From Botryobacter ruber (GTDB lineage: Bacteria > Bacteroidota > Bacteroidia > Cytophagales > Hymenobacteraceae), in assembly GCF_003347595.2 (NCBI RefSeq), contig NZ_QCZK02000010.1:1-64000 (forward strand): a stretch of 64,000 bases of DNA, written 5' to 3'. Both the position numbers and the translations under genes were made by a program. The notes beneath the pieces were generated by a model, which saw only the letters and a list, made by a program, of their open reading frames with translations, was not told the origin of the DNA and made no database searches. Of the stretch, positions 18,032-27,025 are shown in pieces. The number at the start of each line of letters is the position of its first letter. Position 1 is the stretch's first letter.

Positions 18032-18617
18032 GAAACTGCTTTAGTGTTAAACGTTGAGTGAGCGCTTTGCTGCAGCTCCGGTGCCAGTTAGCTGACGAAG
18101 CTTTGAAAAAAGGATTCTGGCTAAGGCTACAGCAAATAATTGGTTAATTGAAGCCGCGTGTATTTGTTTTTCATGCACGGGATAAAGTAACAGGTTCAAA
18201 CCATAGGCATAGCTGATCGTTTTAGTTGAAGAAAGGCAATGTATGTGAGATTTATTAAAATAATCATAAATCGAAACAAAGACGCTGTTACAAAAATTAG
18301 CAACTACAAATATATTGATCAAATACAGTATCAGTCTATACCCACTTCTGGGTAAAATTTGAAGGTTTTCCTCCCGATAAGCCTCTTGATTCCGAAGTAA
18401 CAGCCTATTCAGCAGCAATCTCAGCCAAAACAGTAGTACAATTTTGCTATAAAGTTGACCTTGAAAAAGCAACCTCATTTTAAGCGGTGAAGGCGATGCA
18501 TTATTTGTGGGGTTATTTGAGCCTGTAAGCGAAAGAAATTTGAAGACACAGCCAGGCAATGTACAAAATGTACAAAAAGGCACTTACCGTAGACTCCGTC
18601 ACCAGCAGCCGGTCGGG
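18032..18617. other. Intergenic region upstream of the T9SS protein gene
   Basis: 586 bases. An open frame covers 18047-18583 on the minus strand but its translation has no domain logic or signal. A -7-like TATATTTG is present on the minus strand at 18314-18307, about 275 bases from the start codon, and could give a long leader. Nothing else is recognised. Confidence 0.5.
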
Positions 18618-19265
18618 CTAGAGTTGCCGTAGTTCCTGTGTTAAATTCGCGCGGGCCTGTTCTTCGTACCGGTTGTAAAACACCACTGTTTTATAAATCC
18701 GGTTCATGCGCAGGAAATGCTCCAGCACGCTTCTGCGGCCCCGCTTGTAGATAAAGTCCGGGTAAAGCGCATATTCTTTTCTAACCTGCTGCGTGTACGC
18801 CTGGTACAGCGGCCAGGGCTCTCCCAGTATGGCCAGGTCGATGTCTGTTAACAAATTGGTATCCGCATCCGGCGAGGCTGTATGCGCTTTGGTAGCTAAA
18901 ATCTGGCTGATGCATTTTTCAATAGTTGGAGCAGGCACACCAAGTGTTTGCAAACGCTCCGCTGCCTTGCCGGCACTTCTTTCTTCGTTATCGCTGCGGC
19001 TGGGGCTGTACACAAAATCGTGGTAAAAAATGGAAAATTGCAGGGTAGGTACATCCTTTACCTGCGCCCGGTATTCCTCCAGTTTGCCAAGCATGTAGCG
19101 GATGTGGTGGAGGGTATGGTAATAGCGGCCGGAACTGCAGTAGGCCTTTTCCAGCTCTTTCCATAGTGTGTCAGGCAGCTCATTTTCTGAGGTGTAGCCA
19201 CTGGCCAGGGTGCTCCACCGGGTGGCGCAGAAATTAATTGTTTCTTCGCTGCAGTTCTCTTTCAT
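18618..19265 (-). CDS. HD-superfamily hydrolase (COG4339-like)
   Basis: 215 residues. The motifs YYHTLHHIRYML (residues ~48-59), FYHDFVYSPSRSDNEERSA and TDIDLAILGEPW match the predicted metal-dependent HD phosphohydrolase group COG4339. The His and His-Asp residues are intact. The substrate is unknown; members may act on nucleotides or phosphates in the cytoplasm. It is divergent from the next plus-strand gene. Confidence 0.85.
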   Translation of the reverse strand: MKENCSEETINFCATRWSTLASGYTSENELPDTLWKELEKAYCSSGRYYHTLHHIRYMLGKLEEYRAQVKDVPTLQFSIFYHDFVYSPSRSDNEERSAGKAAERLQTLGVPAPTIEKCISQILATKAHTASPDADTNLLTDIDLAILGEPWPLYQAYTQQVRKEYALYPDFIYKRGRRSVLEHFLRMNRIYKTVVFYNRYEEQARANLTQELRQL

Positions 19266-19579
19266 AGTGGCTGAATGGTCTGTTCCATAGCAACTACGGG
19301 AAACAGAACTTCAGGAACTGGCAAAATTGCGAACCTGCCGCCTTTTTTATGATTTTTTGGTTCTGCTGCAGCAGTCACCACAGCCTCTGCTCCTTAAATT
19401 GGAAGGAAAAACAGGAAAGCGGCTGCTCTGTTTAATTACTTTGCCTGCAAGCCCGTGCTGCTGCTACCGACGGTTCCAAATTAATTTTGTCTCTTTGGCC
19501 CAAATACGTTTTCAACTAATAATTTTTTGATATATTAGCCGGATAAGGAACTGAATTTTCATCTAACACCCCTGCTATT
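19266..19579. other. Divergent intergenic region with one family A repeat
   Basis: 314 bases between the HD hydrolase (minus) and an uncharacterised gene (plus). Apart from the repeat at 19363-19393 I see no gene or clear promoter. Confidence 0.5.
19363..19393 (+). repeat. Family A repeat copy 5
   Basis: CTGCTGCAGCAGTCACCACA followed by GCCTCTGCTCC, forward orientation. Confidence 0.75.
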
Positions 19580-20119
19580 ATGAGTGCCCGAACCTTTGAA
19601 ATGCTGCTGACTACTGCGTATGCCCCTGAAAAACAACACTTGTTTGAATCCGGCGCAGCGGCGGCCTACCAGCAGTTTGAGCAAGCCTACAAAGCTTCCG
19701 GCAGGCAACGCGGCATGCCACAGGAGGAATTGAATTTTCGGTTTGAACGGGTGCGCCTGGGGGTGGCGATTGCGTTTATCAAGGCCTATTCCCGCCTGGC
19801 CGACAACGAGGGCGCCAAAGAAGTGCTGGCGCTGCTGCAGGAGGCCCTGACGGCCCGAAGCACAAAAGAAATCGACAGGATTATCCAGAAAAAAATAAAC
19901 CTCTTCGATAACCTGTACCACGAGATATTTGTGAATGAACAGCGGGAGCAGATCCTGGCTTACTTTGAACGCACCCTCGATGCCGCCTCCAAAGAAGAGC
20001 TCGACGAGTTGATGTTCGAAGGGCTGGAGCTGCTGCACGAAACAGACTTCCAGCACAACCATGACGACGACGAGGACAACGACCAGCTGGATGAAGATTT
20101 CCTCAAAAGTATCACCTAA
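19580..20119 (+). CDS. Uncharacterised cytoplasmic helical protein
   Basis: 179 residues with no signal peptide. Predicted almost entirely helical, with a central IIQKKINLFDNLYHEIF segment and a strongly acidic C-terminal tail (HNHDDDEDNDQLDEDF). I recognise no family. It is followed 15 bases later by the DUF2721 gene on the same strand, so the two are probably co-transcribed. Confidence 0.75.
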   Translation: MSARTFEMLLTTAYAPEKQHLFESGAAAAYQQFEQAYKASGRQRGMPQEELNFRFERVRLGVAIAFIKAYSRLADNEGAKEVLALLQEALTARSTKEIDRIIQKKINLFDNLYHEIFVNEQREQILAYFERTLDAASKEELDELMFEGLELLHETDFQHNHDDDEDNDQLDEDFLKSIT

Positions 20120-20134
20120 AAAGCCGCCAGCCTT

Positions 20135-20545
20135 ATGGAACTAACCCTGACTACACCCGGACTGCTCTTCCCTGCCCTGTCGCTCCTGTTGCTGGCGTAT
20201 ACCAACCGCTTTATGGCAACGGCCAGCCTCATCCGCGACCTCAAGAACCGCTACACCACCACCCACAGCGAGCTTGTACTTGGCCAGATCAAAAACCTGC
20301 GTGTCAGGCTGCTGCTTATCCGGAACATGCAGGCCATTGGCATTGCCAGTTTGTTTGGCTGTGTGCTGTGCATGTTTGTGCTGTTTGCCGGCTACAACAC
20401 GGTCGGGAAGTATGTGTTCGGTTTCAGCCTGTTCCTCCTGATGGTGTCGCTGGGCCTGGCGCTGCGCGAGATCCAGATATCGGTAAAAGCCCTGAAACTG
20501 GAGCTGAACGACATGGAAGAGGAAGCAGGTGCGGAGCTTATGTAG
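20135..20545 (+). CDS. DUF2721 membrane protein
   Basis: 136 residues, three hydrophobic helices (about residues 5-25, 68-90, 92-112). The DUF2721 pattern is ALSLLLLAYTNRFMATASLIRDLKNRY after the first helix, and LRVRLLLIRNMQAIGIASLFGC in the middle. Inner-membrane protein of unknown function. It likely forms an operon with the preceding gene. Confidence 0.85.
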   Translation: MELTLTTPGLLFPALSLLLLAYTNRFMATASLIRDLKNRYTTTHSELVLGQIKNLRVRLLLIRNMQAIGIASLFGCVLCMFVLFAGYNTVGKYVFGFSLFLLMVSLGLALREIQISVKALKLELNDMEEEAGAELM

Positions 20546-20654
20546 CTTTACCGGTGCCTGTTTACCTGCACCTCCCGCAACAATCCGGGCGCAGGAGCTT
20601 TCAGGGTAATAGCGATAAAGTGCGTACCTTTGCACTGCACTTTACTACTGCCGC

Positions 20655-21881
20655 ATGACCCTTAACCCGAAAAACCTGGCCATTAAAGACTTTGTGTATG
20701 AGCTGCCGGAAGACCGAATTGCCAAATTCCCGCTGGCGGAGCGTGACCAGTCGAAACTGCTGTACTACAACCACAGCAGCATCTCCCATCACAGGTTTAC
20801 CGATTTGCCTCAGCTGCTGCCACCAAAGTCGCTGCTGGTTTTCAACAACACGAAAGTAGTGCAGGCGCGCTTGCTGTTCCGGAAAGAAACGGGTGGCATC
20901 GTCGAGATTTTTTGCCTGGAGCCCGTGCAGCCGCACCGCGAGGTGCAACTGGCCATGCAACAGACCGGCAGCTGTACCTGGAAGTGCCTGGTGGGCAACA
21001 ACAAACGCTGGAAGAGCGGCACCTTACAATTGCAATTTAAAGGCGGCACCCTCACGGCCGAACGGGAGGCACAGCAGGAAGGCCATTTCCTGATCCGCTT
21101 TTCCTGGACTCCTGCAGACCTGACCTTTGCCGAAGTGCTGGACCGTTGCGGCCGTCTGCCCCTCCCGCCCTACCTCAACCGCGACCTCACCCCCGACGAC
21201 AGTATCCGCTACCAGACCATTTATGCCCACCACCAGGGCGCAGTAGCCGCGCCAACTGCCGGTCTGCATTTTACCGACAGGGTAATGGAACAGCTGCAGG
21301 CACAGCAGATAGAGGTGGCCTACCTGACGCTGCACGTGGGCGCCGGCACCTTCAAACCCGTAAAAGCCGACACCATGGAAGCCCACGAAATGCACGCCGA
21401 GCAGATCATGATTTCAAGGAAGGTAGTAGAACAGCTGCTGCAGCACCTGGGCAACCCGGTGATACCGGTTGGCACCACCTCCATGCGCAGCCTGGAAAGC
21501 CTGTACTGGCTCGGGGTGATGCTCCTGCAACAGCCTGACCTGGCGCCGGATGCACTGCAGGTAAACCAGTGGCTGCCCTACGAAACTGCCAGTCCGCCTG
21601 CGCCCCGTGCAGCACTCGAAGCCATCCTGCACTACCTGGACCGGCAGCAGACCGACTACCTCCACGCCAGCACCCAGATCATCATTGCCCCCGGCTACGA
21701 CTTTAAAGTCTGCGACGGCCTGGTTACCAACTTCCACCAACCGGAAAGTACGCTGCTGCTCCTGGTAGCCGCCCTGATCGGCGACGACTGGAAACAAGTA
21801 TACCAGCACGCCCTGACCAACGATTACCGCTTCCTGAGCTACGGCGACAGCTCCTTGTTAGTTAGAAAGTTTGGGAGTTAG
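20655..21881 (+). CDS. queA: S-adenosylmethionine:tRNA ribosyltransferase-isomerase QueA
   Basis: 408 residues. QueA transfers and isomerises the ribosyl moiety of SAM onto preQ1-tRNA to make epoxyqueuosine. Visible motifs: YELPEDRIAKFPLAERDQSKLL near the start, LPLPPYLNRDLTPDDSIRYQTIYA, GAVAAPTAGLHFTDRVM, THVGAGTF-like LTLHVGAGTFKPV, and GLVTNFHQPESTLLLLVAAL near the end. The last six residues (VRKFGS) and the stop codon are encoded by a family C repeat, so the native C-terminus after YGDSSLL has been replaced. It is full length otherwise and likely active. Confidence 0.95.
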   Translation: MTLNPKNLAIKDFVYELPEDRIAKFPLAERDQSKLLYYNHSSISHHRFTDLPQLLPPKSLLVFNNTKVVQARLLFRKETGGIVEIFCLEPVQPHREVQLAMQQTGSCTWKCLVGNNKRWKSGTLQLQFKGGTLTAEREAQQEGHFLIRFSWTPADLTFAEVLDRCGRLPLPPYLNRDLTPDDSIRYQTIYAHHQGAVAAPTAGLHFTDRVMEQLQAQQIEVAYLTLHVGAGTFKPVKADTMEAHEMHAEQIMISRKVVEQLLQHLGNPVIPVGTTSMRSLESLYWLGVMLLQQPDLAPDALQVNQWLPYETASPPAPRAALEAILHYLDRQQTDYLHASTQIIIAPGYDFKVCDGLVTNFHQPESTLLLLVAALIGDDWKQVYQHALTNDYRFLSYGDSSLLVRKFGS

Positions 21882-22158
21882 AGAGTTTGGGAGTTTGAGA
21901 GTTTAGGAGGTAGAAAGATAAAGAGGTAGGAATTTTGTTGGGGTTGAAAATCTTCAATCCTTTCACGAACCACAGACAAACCTAATCCTGAAAATTCTAA
22001 AATTCTGTAAATCCTGATTCTGACAAAAAATCACAATAATCATTTAAATCAAAAGAATCAGTGGTTCAGACAAATAATCCTGTTAGTCCTAAAATCATTT
22101 AATCGTGTTCAGACAGATATAAAATCACACCCATCATTTCATCCTACCATCAACGGTC
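21857..22158. repeat. Composite repeat, families C and B, overlapping the end of queA
   Basis: From 21857 the sequence reads TTAGTTAGAAAGTTTGGGAG and continues with 16-17-bp purine-rich tandem units, a GGGGTTGAA / TTCAATCC hairpin and several family B AATCC/TTCAGACAA units. It ends with CATCCTACCATCAACGGTCC at 22140-22159. The repeat overlaps the last coding triplets of queA and fills the whole gap to the SGNH gene. Confidence 0.8.
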
Positions 22159-22162
22159 CAAA

Positions 22163-22954
22163 ATGAAACACCACAAATACCACCCTTACTTCCTGCTACT
22201 GGTCCTGCAGCTTTGCCTGCTCTCCGGTGAGCAGCTGTTTGCCCAGCAGCAGAAAGACCTGAACATCGTGTTTATCGGGAACAGCATTACCCGTGGCTCC
22301 GGGCTTGCCAACCGTGAAACGGAGGCTGCACCCGTTCATGCTGTGGCTTACCTGCAGCACCACAGGAAGATTGGAGAGGTAAAGTACTCGAACCAGGGCG
22401 TAGGGGGCTATACCACGGTTAACTTTCTGCCCGCCACTAACACCGCCTTCCGGAATGTAACCAAGGCTGCCGATGCTTTCAGCGCCGATTCGCAGGCAAC
22501 GCTGGTTTTTTCCATCATGCTCGGCACCAACGACAGCGCCATAGAAGGCCCAAAAGGCGCACCGGTTACGCCGGCAGAATACCGCACCAACCTGAAAGCC
22601 CTTGCAGATCAGCTCTTAACAGACTATCCCAACTCCGTGCTGGTGTTTCACCGGCCCTTGTGGTACAGCCCCAACACCCAGAACAGTGGCGCCAAATACC
22701 TGCAGGAAGGCCTGAACCGGCTGCAAAGCTACTACCCTGAACTGGAAGCACTGGTAGCCAGCTACCGCACTTCACATCCCGACCGTGTATTCCTGGGAGA
22801 CAAAAAAGCCTCCGGCTTTTTCAGAAAGCACCACCAGAGCTTATTCCAGCACGAAAAAGGGAAACAGGGCATCTTTTACCTCCACCCCAACAAAGAAGGC
22901 GCCGTTAAACTTGGACAGTTCTGGGGAAAAGCGATCCGGAAGGCGGTGCTATAG
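22163..22954 (+). CDS. Secreted SGNH/GDSL hydrolase
   Basis: 263 residues with a Sec signal peptide (FLLLVLQLCLLSGEQLFAQQ). SGNH blocks: block I IVFIGNSITRGSG (Ser in NSIT), block III MLGTNDS, and a C-terminal HPNKEGAVKLGQFW with the catalytic His, preceded by YLHP. Such enzymes remove acyl groups from sugars or lipids in the periplasm. The family suggests an acetyl esterase for polysaccharides, but substrate is inference. Monocistronic between repeat blocks. Confidence 0.88.
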   Translation: MKHHKYHPYFLLLVLQLCLLSGEQLFAQQQKDLNIVFIGNSITRGSGLANRETEAAPVHAVAYLQHHRKIGEVKYSNQGVGGYTTVNFLPATNTAFRNVTKAADAFSADSQATLVFSIMLGTNDSAIEGPKGAPVTPAEYRTNLKALADQLLTDYPNSVLVFHRPLWYSPNTQNSGAKYLQEGLNRLQSYYPELEALVASYRTSHPDRVFLGDKKASGFFRKHHQSLFQHEKGKQGIFYLHPNKEGAVKLGQFWGKAIRKAVL

Positions 22955-22986
22955 AGCAGACTTCCAGCATTACCGCCCTGAAAGCT

Positions 22987-23017
22987 CTGCTGCAGCTGCC
23001 ACCACACCCGCTGCTCC
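22987..23017 (+). repeat. Family A repeat copy 6
   Basis: CTGCTGCAGCTGCCACCACA followed by CCCGCTGCTCC, forward orientation, just after the SGNH gene. Confidence 0.75.
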
Positions 23018-23132
23018 TCCGGTTTTGCAGAAACAACAACAAAAGCAACAAGCATTCGTTTTTTGAAATGAACCCTTTGTTTGGGTTTTCAGGTTATAAA
23101 GCGTAACTTAGGCAGAAGTAACAACGACGATC

Positions 23133-23786
23133 GTGAAAAAACTATTTTCAACTATACTGGCAGGCTGCCTGTTGTTTGCAGGACAGGCGATGGCACAAAC
23201 CGCTGGCAAAGAAAGCCTGGATTCCGTGCCTACACCACCTGCCGAAGCAACTGTTCCGGCACCGGAAGTCATGAAACCTGCGGCCAAACCTTCTTTTGCA
23301 GGTCCGCGCCTGAGCTATGGCTTAAACGCCGGCACCAGCATCAGCAACATGGGCAGTGCTTCTTACCTGGAGCCTTCGGTGCGTTACCAGGTTACCAACC
23401 GTTTCAGGGGCTTTGCCAGCTTCAGCTACATGGCCGTGATGCCGCAAAGCTACAAAACCACCACGCCGGAAGGCGGAACCATTATGCGCCGCACCGGTGC
23501 CAGCAGCCACTACATTGTAAGCGCAGGCGGCGAATACCTCCTAAGCGACCGCCTGATCCTGAGTGGCCGCGTCTGGAAAGATTTATCGCAGGCGCCGGGC
23601 CAGAACCCCATGTATAACCGGTACAACGGCTTCATGAATCCGGGCCGCCAGGGCGCTGATTTCAGGGCTACCTACAAAATTACGGAACATTTATCGGTAA
23701 CAGGTGGCGTACGTTATACAGACGGGGCTTCGCCGTTTTACAATCCGTATGGCCCGGGATATGGCAATTCGCCCTTCGGTTATTAA
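23133..23786 (+). CDS. Secreted beta-rich protein of unknown function
   Basis: 217 residues from a GTG start at 23133 (VKKLFSTILAGCLLFAGQAMAQ), a clear signal peptide. A Pro/Ala-rich linker (PTPPAEATVPAPE) is followed by alternating strands such as LSYGLNAGTSISNM, YQVTNRFRGFASFSYMA, HYIVSAGGEYLLSDRLILSG and HLSVTGGVRYTDG. The pattern resembles a small outer-membrane beta barrel. The C-terminus is Gly/Pro/Tyr/Asn-rich. No family is recognised. Followed by its own terminator. Confidence 0.75.
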   Translation: MKKLFSTILAGCLLFAGQAMAQTAGKESLDSVPTPPAEATVPAPEVMKPAAKPSFAGPRLSYGLNAGTSISNMGSASYLEPSVRYQVTNRFRGFASFSYMAVMPQSYKTTTPEGGTIMRRTGASSHYIVSAGGEYLLSDRLILSGRVWKDLSQAPGQNPMYNRYNGFMNPGRQGADFRATYKITEHLSVTGGVRYTDGASPFYNPYGPGYGNSPFGY

Positions 23787-23811
23787 ATGTAGCTAAGAAC
23801 TTTAGACACAG

Positions 23812-23845
23812 AAACGCTTTCCGGCTCAAACCGGGGAGCGTTTTT
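23812..23845 (+). terminator. Rho-independent terminator
   Basis: AAACGCTTTCCGG / CCGGGGAGCGTTT stem with a short loop, then T residues to 23845; 26 bases after the upstream stop codon. Confidence 0.82.
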
Positions 23846-23937
23846 CATTTGGAACTCCTGCGAATAAATCACCCGCTACGCGTGTACCTCTTTGCAGGAA
23901 ACTTTCGTTAACATTACAAACAATTTTGCAGCAGCGC

Positions 23938-24939
23938 ATGCAGATCAGACACATCCGAAACGAGAAATTACATACCATTAAACCAGGTTACCGGGGAAAC
24001 AAAGTCATAAACGGGCAATTTGCGAACGGGGAAGAACTGTACGTACCAGGCTTTGGCAAAGTGCTGAAGTGGCAGCTCACGCCCAACCCGCAACGGGCAG
24101 AAAAGAAGGCAGACATATATGCGCCACCGGTAATGAAAGGCTGCAGCTTTGTGCAGACGGACGAGGACATGGTGGTGTGGCTCGGGCATGCCAGCTTCCT
24201 CATCCGCCTCAACGGCACCACCTTCCTCACGGATCCGGTTTTTTACGACCTGCCCCTGCTCAAGCGCCAGGCAGAACTGCCTTGTCCGCCCGAGCAACTC
24301 AGGGGTATCGACTTCCTGCTGCTCTCCCACGGCCACCGCGACCACCTCGATAAAAAGTCTATTCGTACGGTTTACGGGCAAAATCCGGGGGTGAAAGCGC
24401 TGGCGCCTTTGGGTGCCGGCGAGTTGCTGCGCAGTTTCGAACGCCAGTTGCCTTACCAGGAAGCAGGCTGGTACCAGCAATATGACCTGACTCCTGCTGG
24501 TGTGGAAGTTTATTTTTTACCTGCCTCGCACTGGTACCGCCGCGGCGCCTTCGATATGAACAAGGTACTCTGGGGAAGCTTTGTGATCAAAACCAATAAC
24601 CTGCTGCTCTACTTTGCCGGCGACACTGGCCTCAATTCCCACTTCGAAGAAATACAGGAGCTGTTCGGCCCCATGGATGTCTGCATCATGCCGATTGGCG
24701 CCTACAAACCGCCTTTCCTGATGAAACTGAGCCACCTGAACCCACACGAAGCCGTAAAGGCCTACAATATGCTGCGTGGCGGCACCTTCATCCCGATGCA
24801 CTACGGCACCTACGACCTATCGGACGAGCCAATGGGCGAGCCCGTGCAGCTGATCCAGCAGATTGCAGAGGCAGGGATGCTGCAGGGACTGCAACTGCCT
24901 GCCATCGGGGAGCCGCTGCTGGTCCGGCAACTGGTCTAG
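23938..24939 (+). CDS. Metallo-beta-lactamase-fold hydrolase (UlaG/NAPE-PLD-like)
   Basis: 333 residues from the ATG at 23938; a TTG at 23926 is in frame but sits in CAATTTTG, a -7-like sequence. The metal motif LLSHGHRDHLD (HxHxDH, about residues 131-136) is complete. VWLGHASFLIRLNGTTFLTDPVF, LPASHWYRRG, LLYFAGDTGLN and FIPMHYGTYDLSDE are typical of the NAPE-PLD / RomA-type group. It hydrolyses phosphodiesters or lactone-like substrates; the actual substrate is unknown. Cytoplasmic. Confidence 0.88.
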   Translation: MQIRHIRNEKLHTIKPGYRGNKVINGQFANGEELYVPGFGKVLKWQLTPNPQRAEKKADIYAPPVMKGCSFVQTDEDMVVWLGHASFLIRLNGTTFLTDPVFYDLPLLKRQAELPCPPEQLRGIDFLLLSHGHRDHLDKKSIRTVYGQNPGVKALAPLGAGELLRSFERQLPYQEAGWYQQYDLTPAGVEVYFLPASHWYRRGAFDMNKVLWGSFVIKTNNLLLYFAGDTGLNSHFEEIQELFGPMDVCIMPIGAYKPPFLMKLSHLNPHEAVKAYNMLRGGTFIPMHYGTYDLSDEPMGEPVQLIQQIAEAGMLQGLQLPAIGEPLLVRQLV

Positions 24940-24981
24940 CAACTGCATTAGGCAGAAACAAGCTTCAGATGTATATTTTGC

Positions 24982-24989
24982 TATATTTG
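24982..24989 (+). promoter_or_regulatory. -7 promoter element of the symporter gene
   Basis: TATATTTG matches TAnnTTTG and is 43 bases before the ATG at 25033. No good -33 TTG is seen at the expected spacing. Confidence 0.5.
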
Positions 24990-25032
24990 TAACTAACCAC
25001 CAATATAGCCAGCTACCATAGCGCCTTTTCCT

Positions 25033-26502
25033 ATGTCTCCAAACCTGATTATCGGCTTAATATTCGCCTACTTTCTTGTTCTTATCTTCATCTCCTACCT
25101 GACCAGCCGAAGGTCCGACTCCGATACGTTCTTTCTGGCAAACCGGCAGTCGCCTTGGTACGTGGTGGCGTTTGGGATGATTGGTACAGCGCTGTCGGGG
25201 GTGACGTTTATTTCGATTCCGGGCATGGTGGCGAAGGCGCAGTTTTCGTACCTGCAGCTGGTGCTGGGCAACCTGCTGGGCTATTTCGTGATTGCGACTA
25301 TTCTCATGCCGCTGTATTACCGCCTCAACCTGGTTTCGATTTACACCTACCTGGAGCAGCGCTTTGGCTTCTGGTCTTATAAAACCGGGGCTGCTTTTTT
25401 CCTGCTTTCCCGCACGCTGGGCGCCTCCATCCGGCTGTTCCTGGTGGCAGGTGTGCTGCAACTGGCGGTGTTCGACGACCTGGGCATTCCGTTTACCGTT
25501 TCGGTGATCATTACCATCATGCTTATCTGGGTATACACCTTCCGGGGCGGCATGAAAACCATCATCTGGACCGACACCTTCCAGACCACGGCCATGCTGG
25601 TGGCTGTCATTACAAGTATCCTGCTCATTTCCGAAGACCTGAACCTGTCTTTCCAGAACATGATCACTACGGTATCGGAGAGCAAATATTCGCAGGTGTT
25701 TTTCTGGGACTACAAAGACAGCAAGTTTTTCCTGAAGCAGTTCTTCTCCGGCGCTTTTATTGCCATTGTGATGATCGGGCTGGACCAGGATATGATGCAG
25801 AAAAACCTGACCTGCAAAAACCTGGGCGAAGCGCAGAAAAACATGTTTTCGTTCAGCCTCATCCTGCTGCTGGTAAACATCCTGTTCCTGTCGCTGGGGG
25901 CGCTGCTCTACATTTATGCCGACCAGCAGGGCATTGGCCTGCCTGAGCGCGGCGACGATGTGTTCCCGTTCCTGGCCCTGAAGCACTTCTCTCCTTTCCT
26001 GGGTATTGTGTTTATCCTCGGCATCATTGCCATTACCTACGCCTCCGCCGACTCCGCCCTCACAGCGCTTACCACCTCGTTCTGCGTCGATTTTCTTAAC
26101 TTCCGCGACATGCCCGAGCAGCAGCGCATCCATACGCGTTATGTGGTGCACTTTGGTATTTCCGTGGTAATGGTGCTGGTGATCATTGTGTTCCAGATAC
26201 TCAACAACCAGAGCGTGGTAAATGCGGTGTTCACCGTGGCCGGTTATACCTATGGCCCGCTGCTGGGGCTGTACGCGTTCGGGCTGTACACCAAACGCGC
26301 CGTCCGCGACCGGTTTGTGCCGGCCGTCTGCCTGGCGGCTCCCCTCCTGACCTACATCATCAGCTACAACTCCATCGAGTGGTTTTATGGCTACGAGTTC
26401 GGTTTTGAAGTGCTCATCCTGAACGGCTTCCTGACTTTTACCGGGCTGATGGCCATCTCTTTGCCTGCTTCCGGCTCCGAACTGGCCCAGGAAGAGCAGT
26501 AA
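25033..26502 (+). CDS. Sodium:solute symporter (SSS family)
   Basis: 489 residues, about 13 membrane helices. SSS signatures: FLANRQSPWYVVAFGMIGTALSGVTFISIPGMV near the N-terminus, FRGGMKTIIWTDTFQT, DQDMMQKNLTCKNLGEAQKN and ITYASADSALTALTTSFCVDFL, the sodium-site region. It couples sodium entry to uptake of a sugar, amino acid or vitamin-like solute; the substrate cannot be read from the sequence. Monocistronic, inner membrane. Confidence 0.92.
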   Translation: MSPNLIIGLIFAYFLVLIFISYLTSRRSDSDTFFLANRQSPWYVVAFGMIGTALSGVTFISIPGMVAKAQFSYLQLVLGNLLGYFVIATILMPLYYRLNLVSIYTYLEQRFGFWSYKTGAAFFLLSRTLGASIRLFLVAGVLQLAVFDDLGIPFTVSVIITIMLIWVYTFRGGMKTIIWTDTFQTTAMLVAVITSILLISEDLNLSFQNMITTVSESKYSQVFFWDYKDSKFFLKQFFSGAFIAIVMIGLDQDMMQKNLTCKNLGEAQKNMFSFSLILLLVNILFLSLGALLYIYADQQGIGLPERGDDVFPFLALKHFSPFLGIVFILGIIAITYASADSALTALTTSFCVDFLNFRDMPEQQRIHTRYVVHFGISVVMVLVIIVFQILNNQSVVNAVFTVAGYTYGPLLGLYAFGLYTKRAVRDRFVPAVCLAAPLLTYIISYNSIEWFYGYEFGFEVLILNGFLTFTGLMAISLPASGSELAQEEQ

Positions 26503-26522
26503 AGCGTTTGCTGCCATCGGGC

Positions 26523-26553
26523 GGAGCAGCAGCGGCTGTGGTGGCAGGTGCAG
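26523..26553 (-). repeat. Family A repeat copy 7
   Basis: Inverse orientation copy just outside the left arm of the 40-bp inverted repeat. Confidence 0.78.
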
Positions 26554-26564
26554 ATGAATTCTTG

Positions 26565-26788
26565 TCTGAATTTGGATTCGTCAGATTTCTGGATTAATCA
26601 GATTGTATTTTAATTATCCTATAACAGAAAATTTATCTGCTTAAGCGCAGGAACCTATTCCTTTGGGTTAACTTCTGTTCTCATCATTAATTGTTTACCA
26701 GAAGCTATAGGAGCATCTACAGTACCATAACAAGGTTGTTGGTTTAAAAATCTGATTAATCCAGAAATCTGACGAATCCAAATTCAGA
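26565..26788. repeat. Element with perfect 40-bp inverted ends (family B)
   Basis: 26565-26604 is the perfect inverse complement of 26749-26788, both containing the family B signature TCTGAATTTGGATTCGTCAG. The 144 bases between contain no reading frame. Family A copies lie directly outside both arms in the same orientation. These structures account for most of the 523 bases between the symporter and the ABC transporter; the remaining part has no gene. Confidence 0.88.
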
Positions 26789-26792
26789 TAAA

Positions 26793-26822
26793 CAGCAGCA
26801 GCGGCTATGGTGGCAGCTGCAG
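26793..26822 (-). repeat. Family A repeat copy 8
   Basis: Inverse orientation copy just outside the right arm of the 40-bp inverted repeat. Confidence 0.78.
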
Positions 26823-27025
26823 TAGATTTCCTTTCCCTTTTCCTGGCTGCTGCAAAACAATCTGCGCCGGCATTTCCTGATAATTATCAGCAGAATAGTT
26901 AACTTTGTAAGATTTTGCGGACCTGTGGCATTATTCAGCAGCCTTGTTTGTTACAATTTAGCTGCTGCTGCAGCTCCATAAGCTAATGCAGCTTTACAAA
27001 GCACTCATTATTATCTATTCTATTA

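Noticed and set aside
18047..18583. 178-codon minus-strand frame upstream of the T9SS protein
   Set aside because: Low-complexity Leu/Phe-rich translation, no signal or motif, and it would occupy the promoter region; treated as non-coding.
21860..21930. Tandem 16-17-bp units (also at 13985 and 28865) as a possible CRISPR array
   Set aside because: Units are contiguous without unique spacers and are purine-rich, so they are simple tandem repeats within family C.
25057..26517. 486-codon open frame antisense to the sodium:solute symporter
   Set aside because: His/Gln/Glu-rich mirror of a hydrophobic protein; no domain, and the plus strand is clearly coding.
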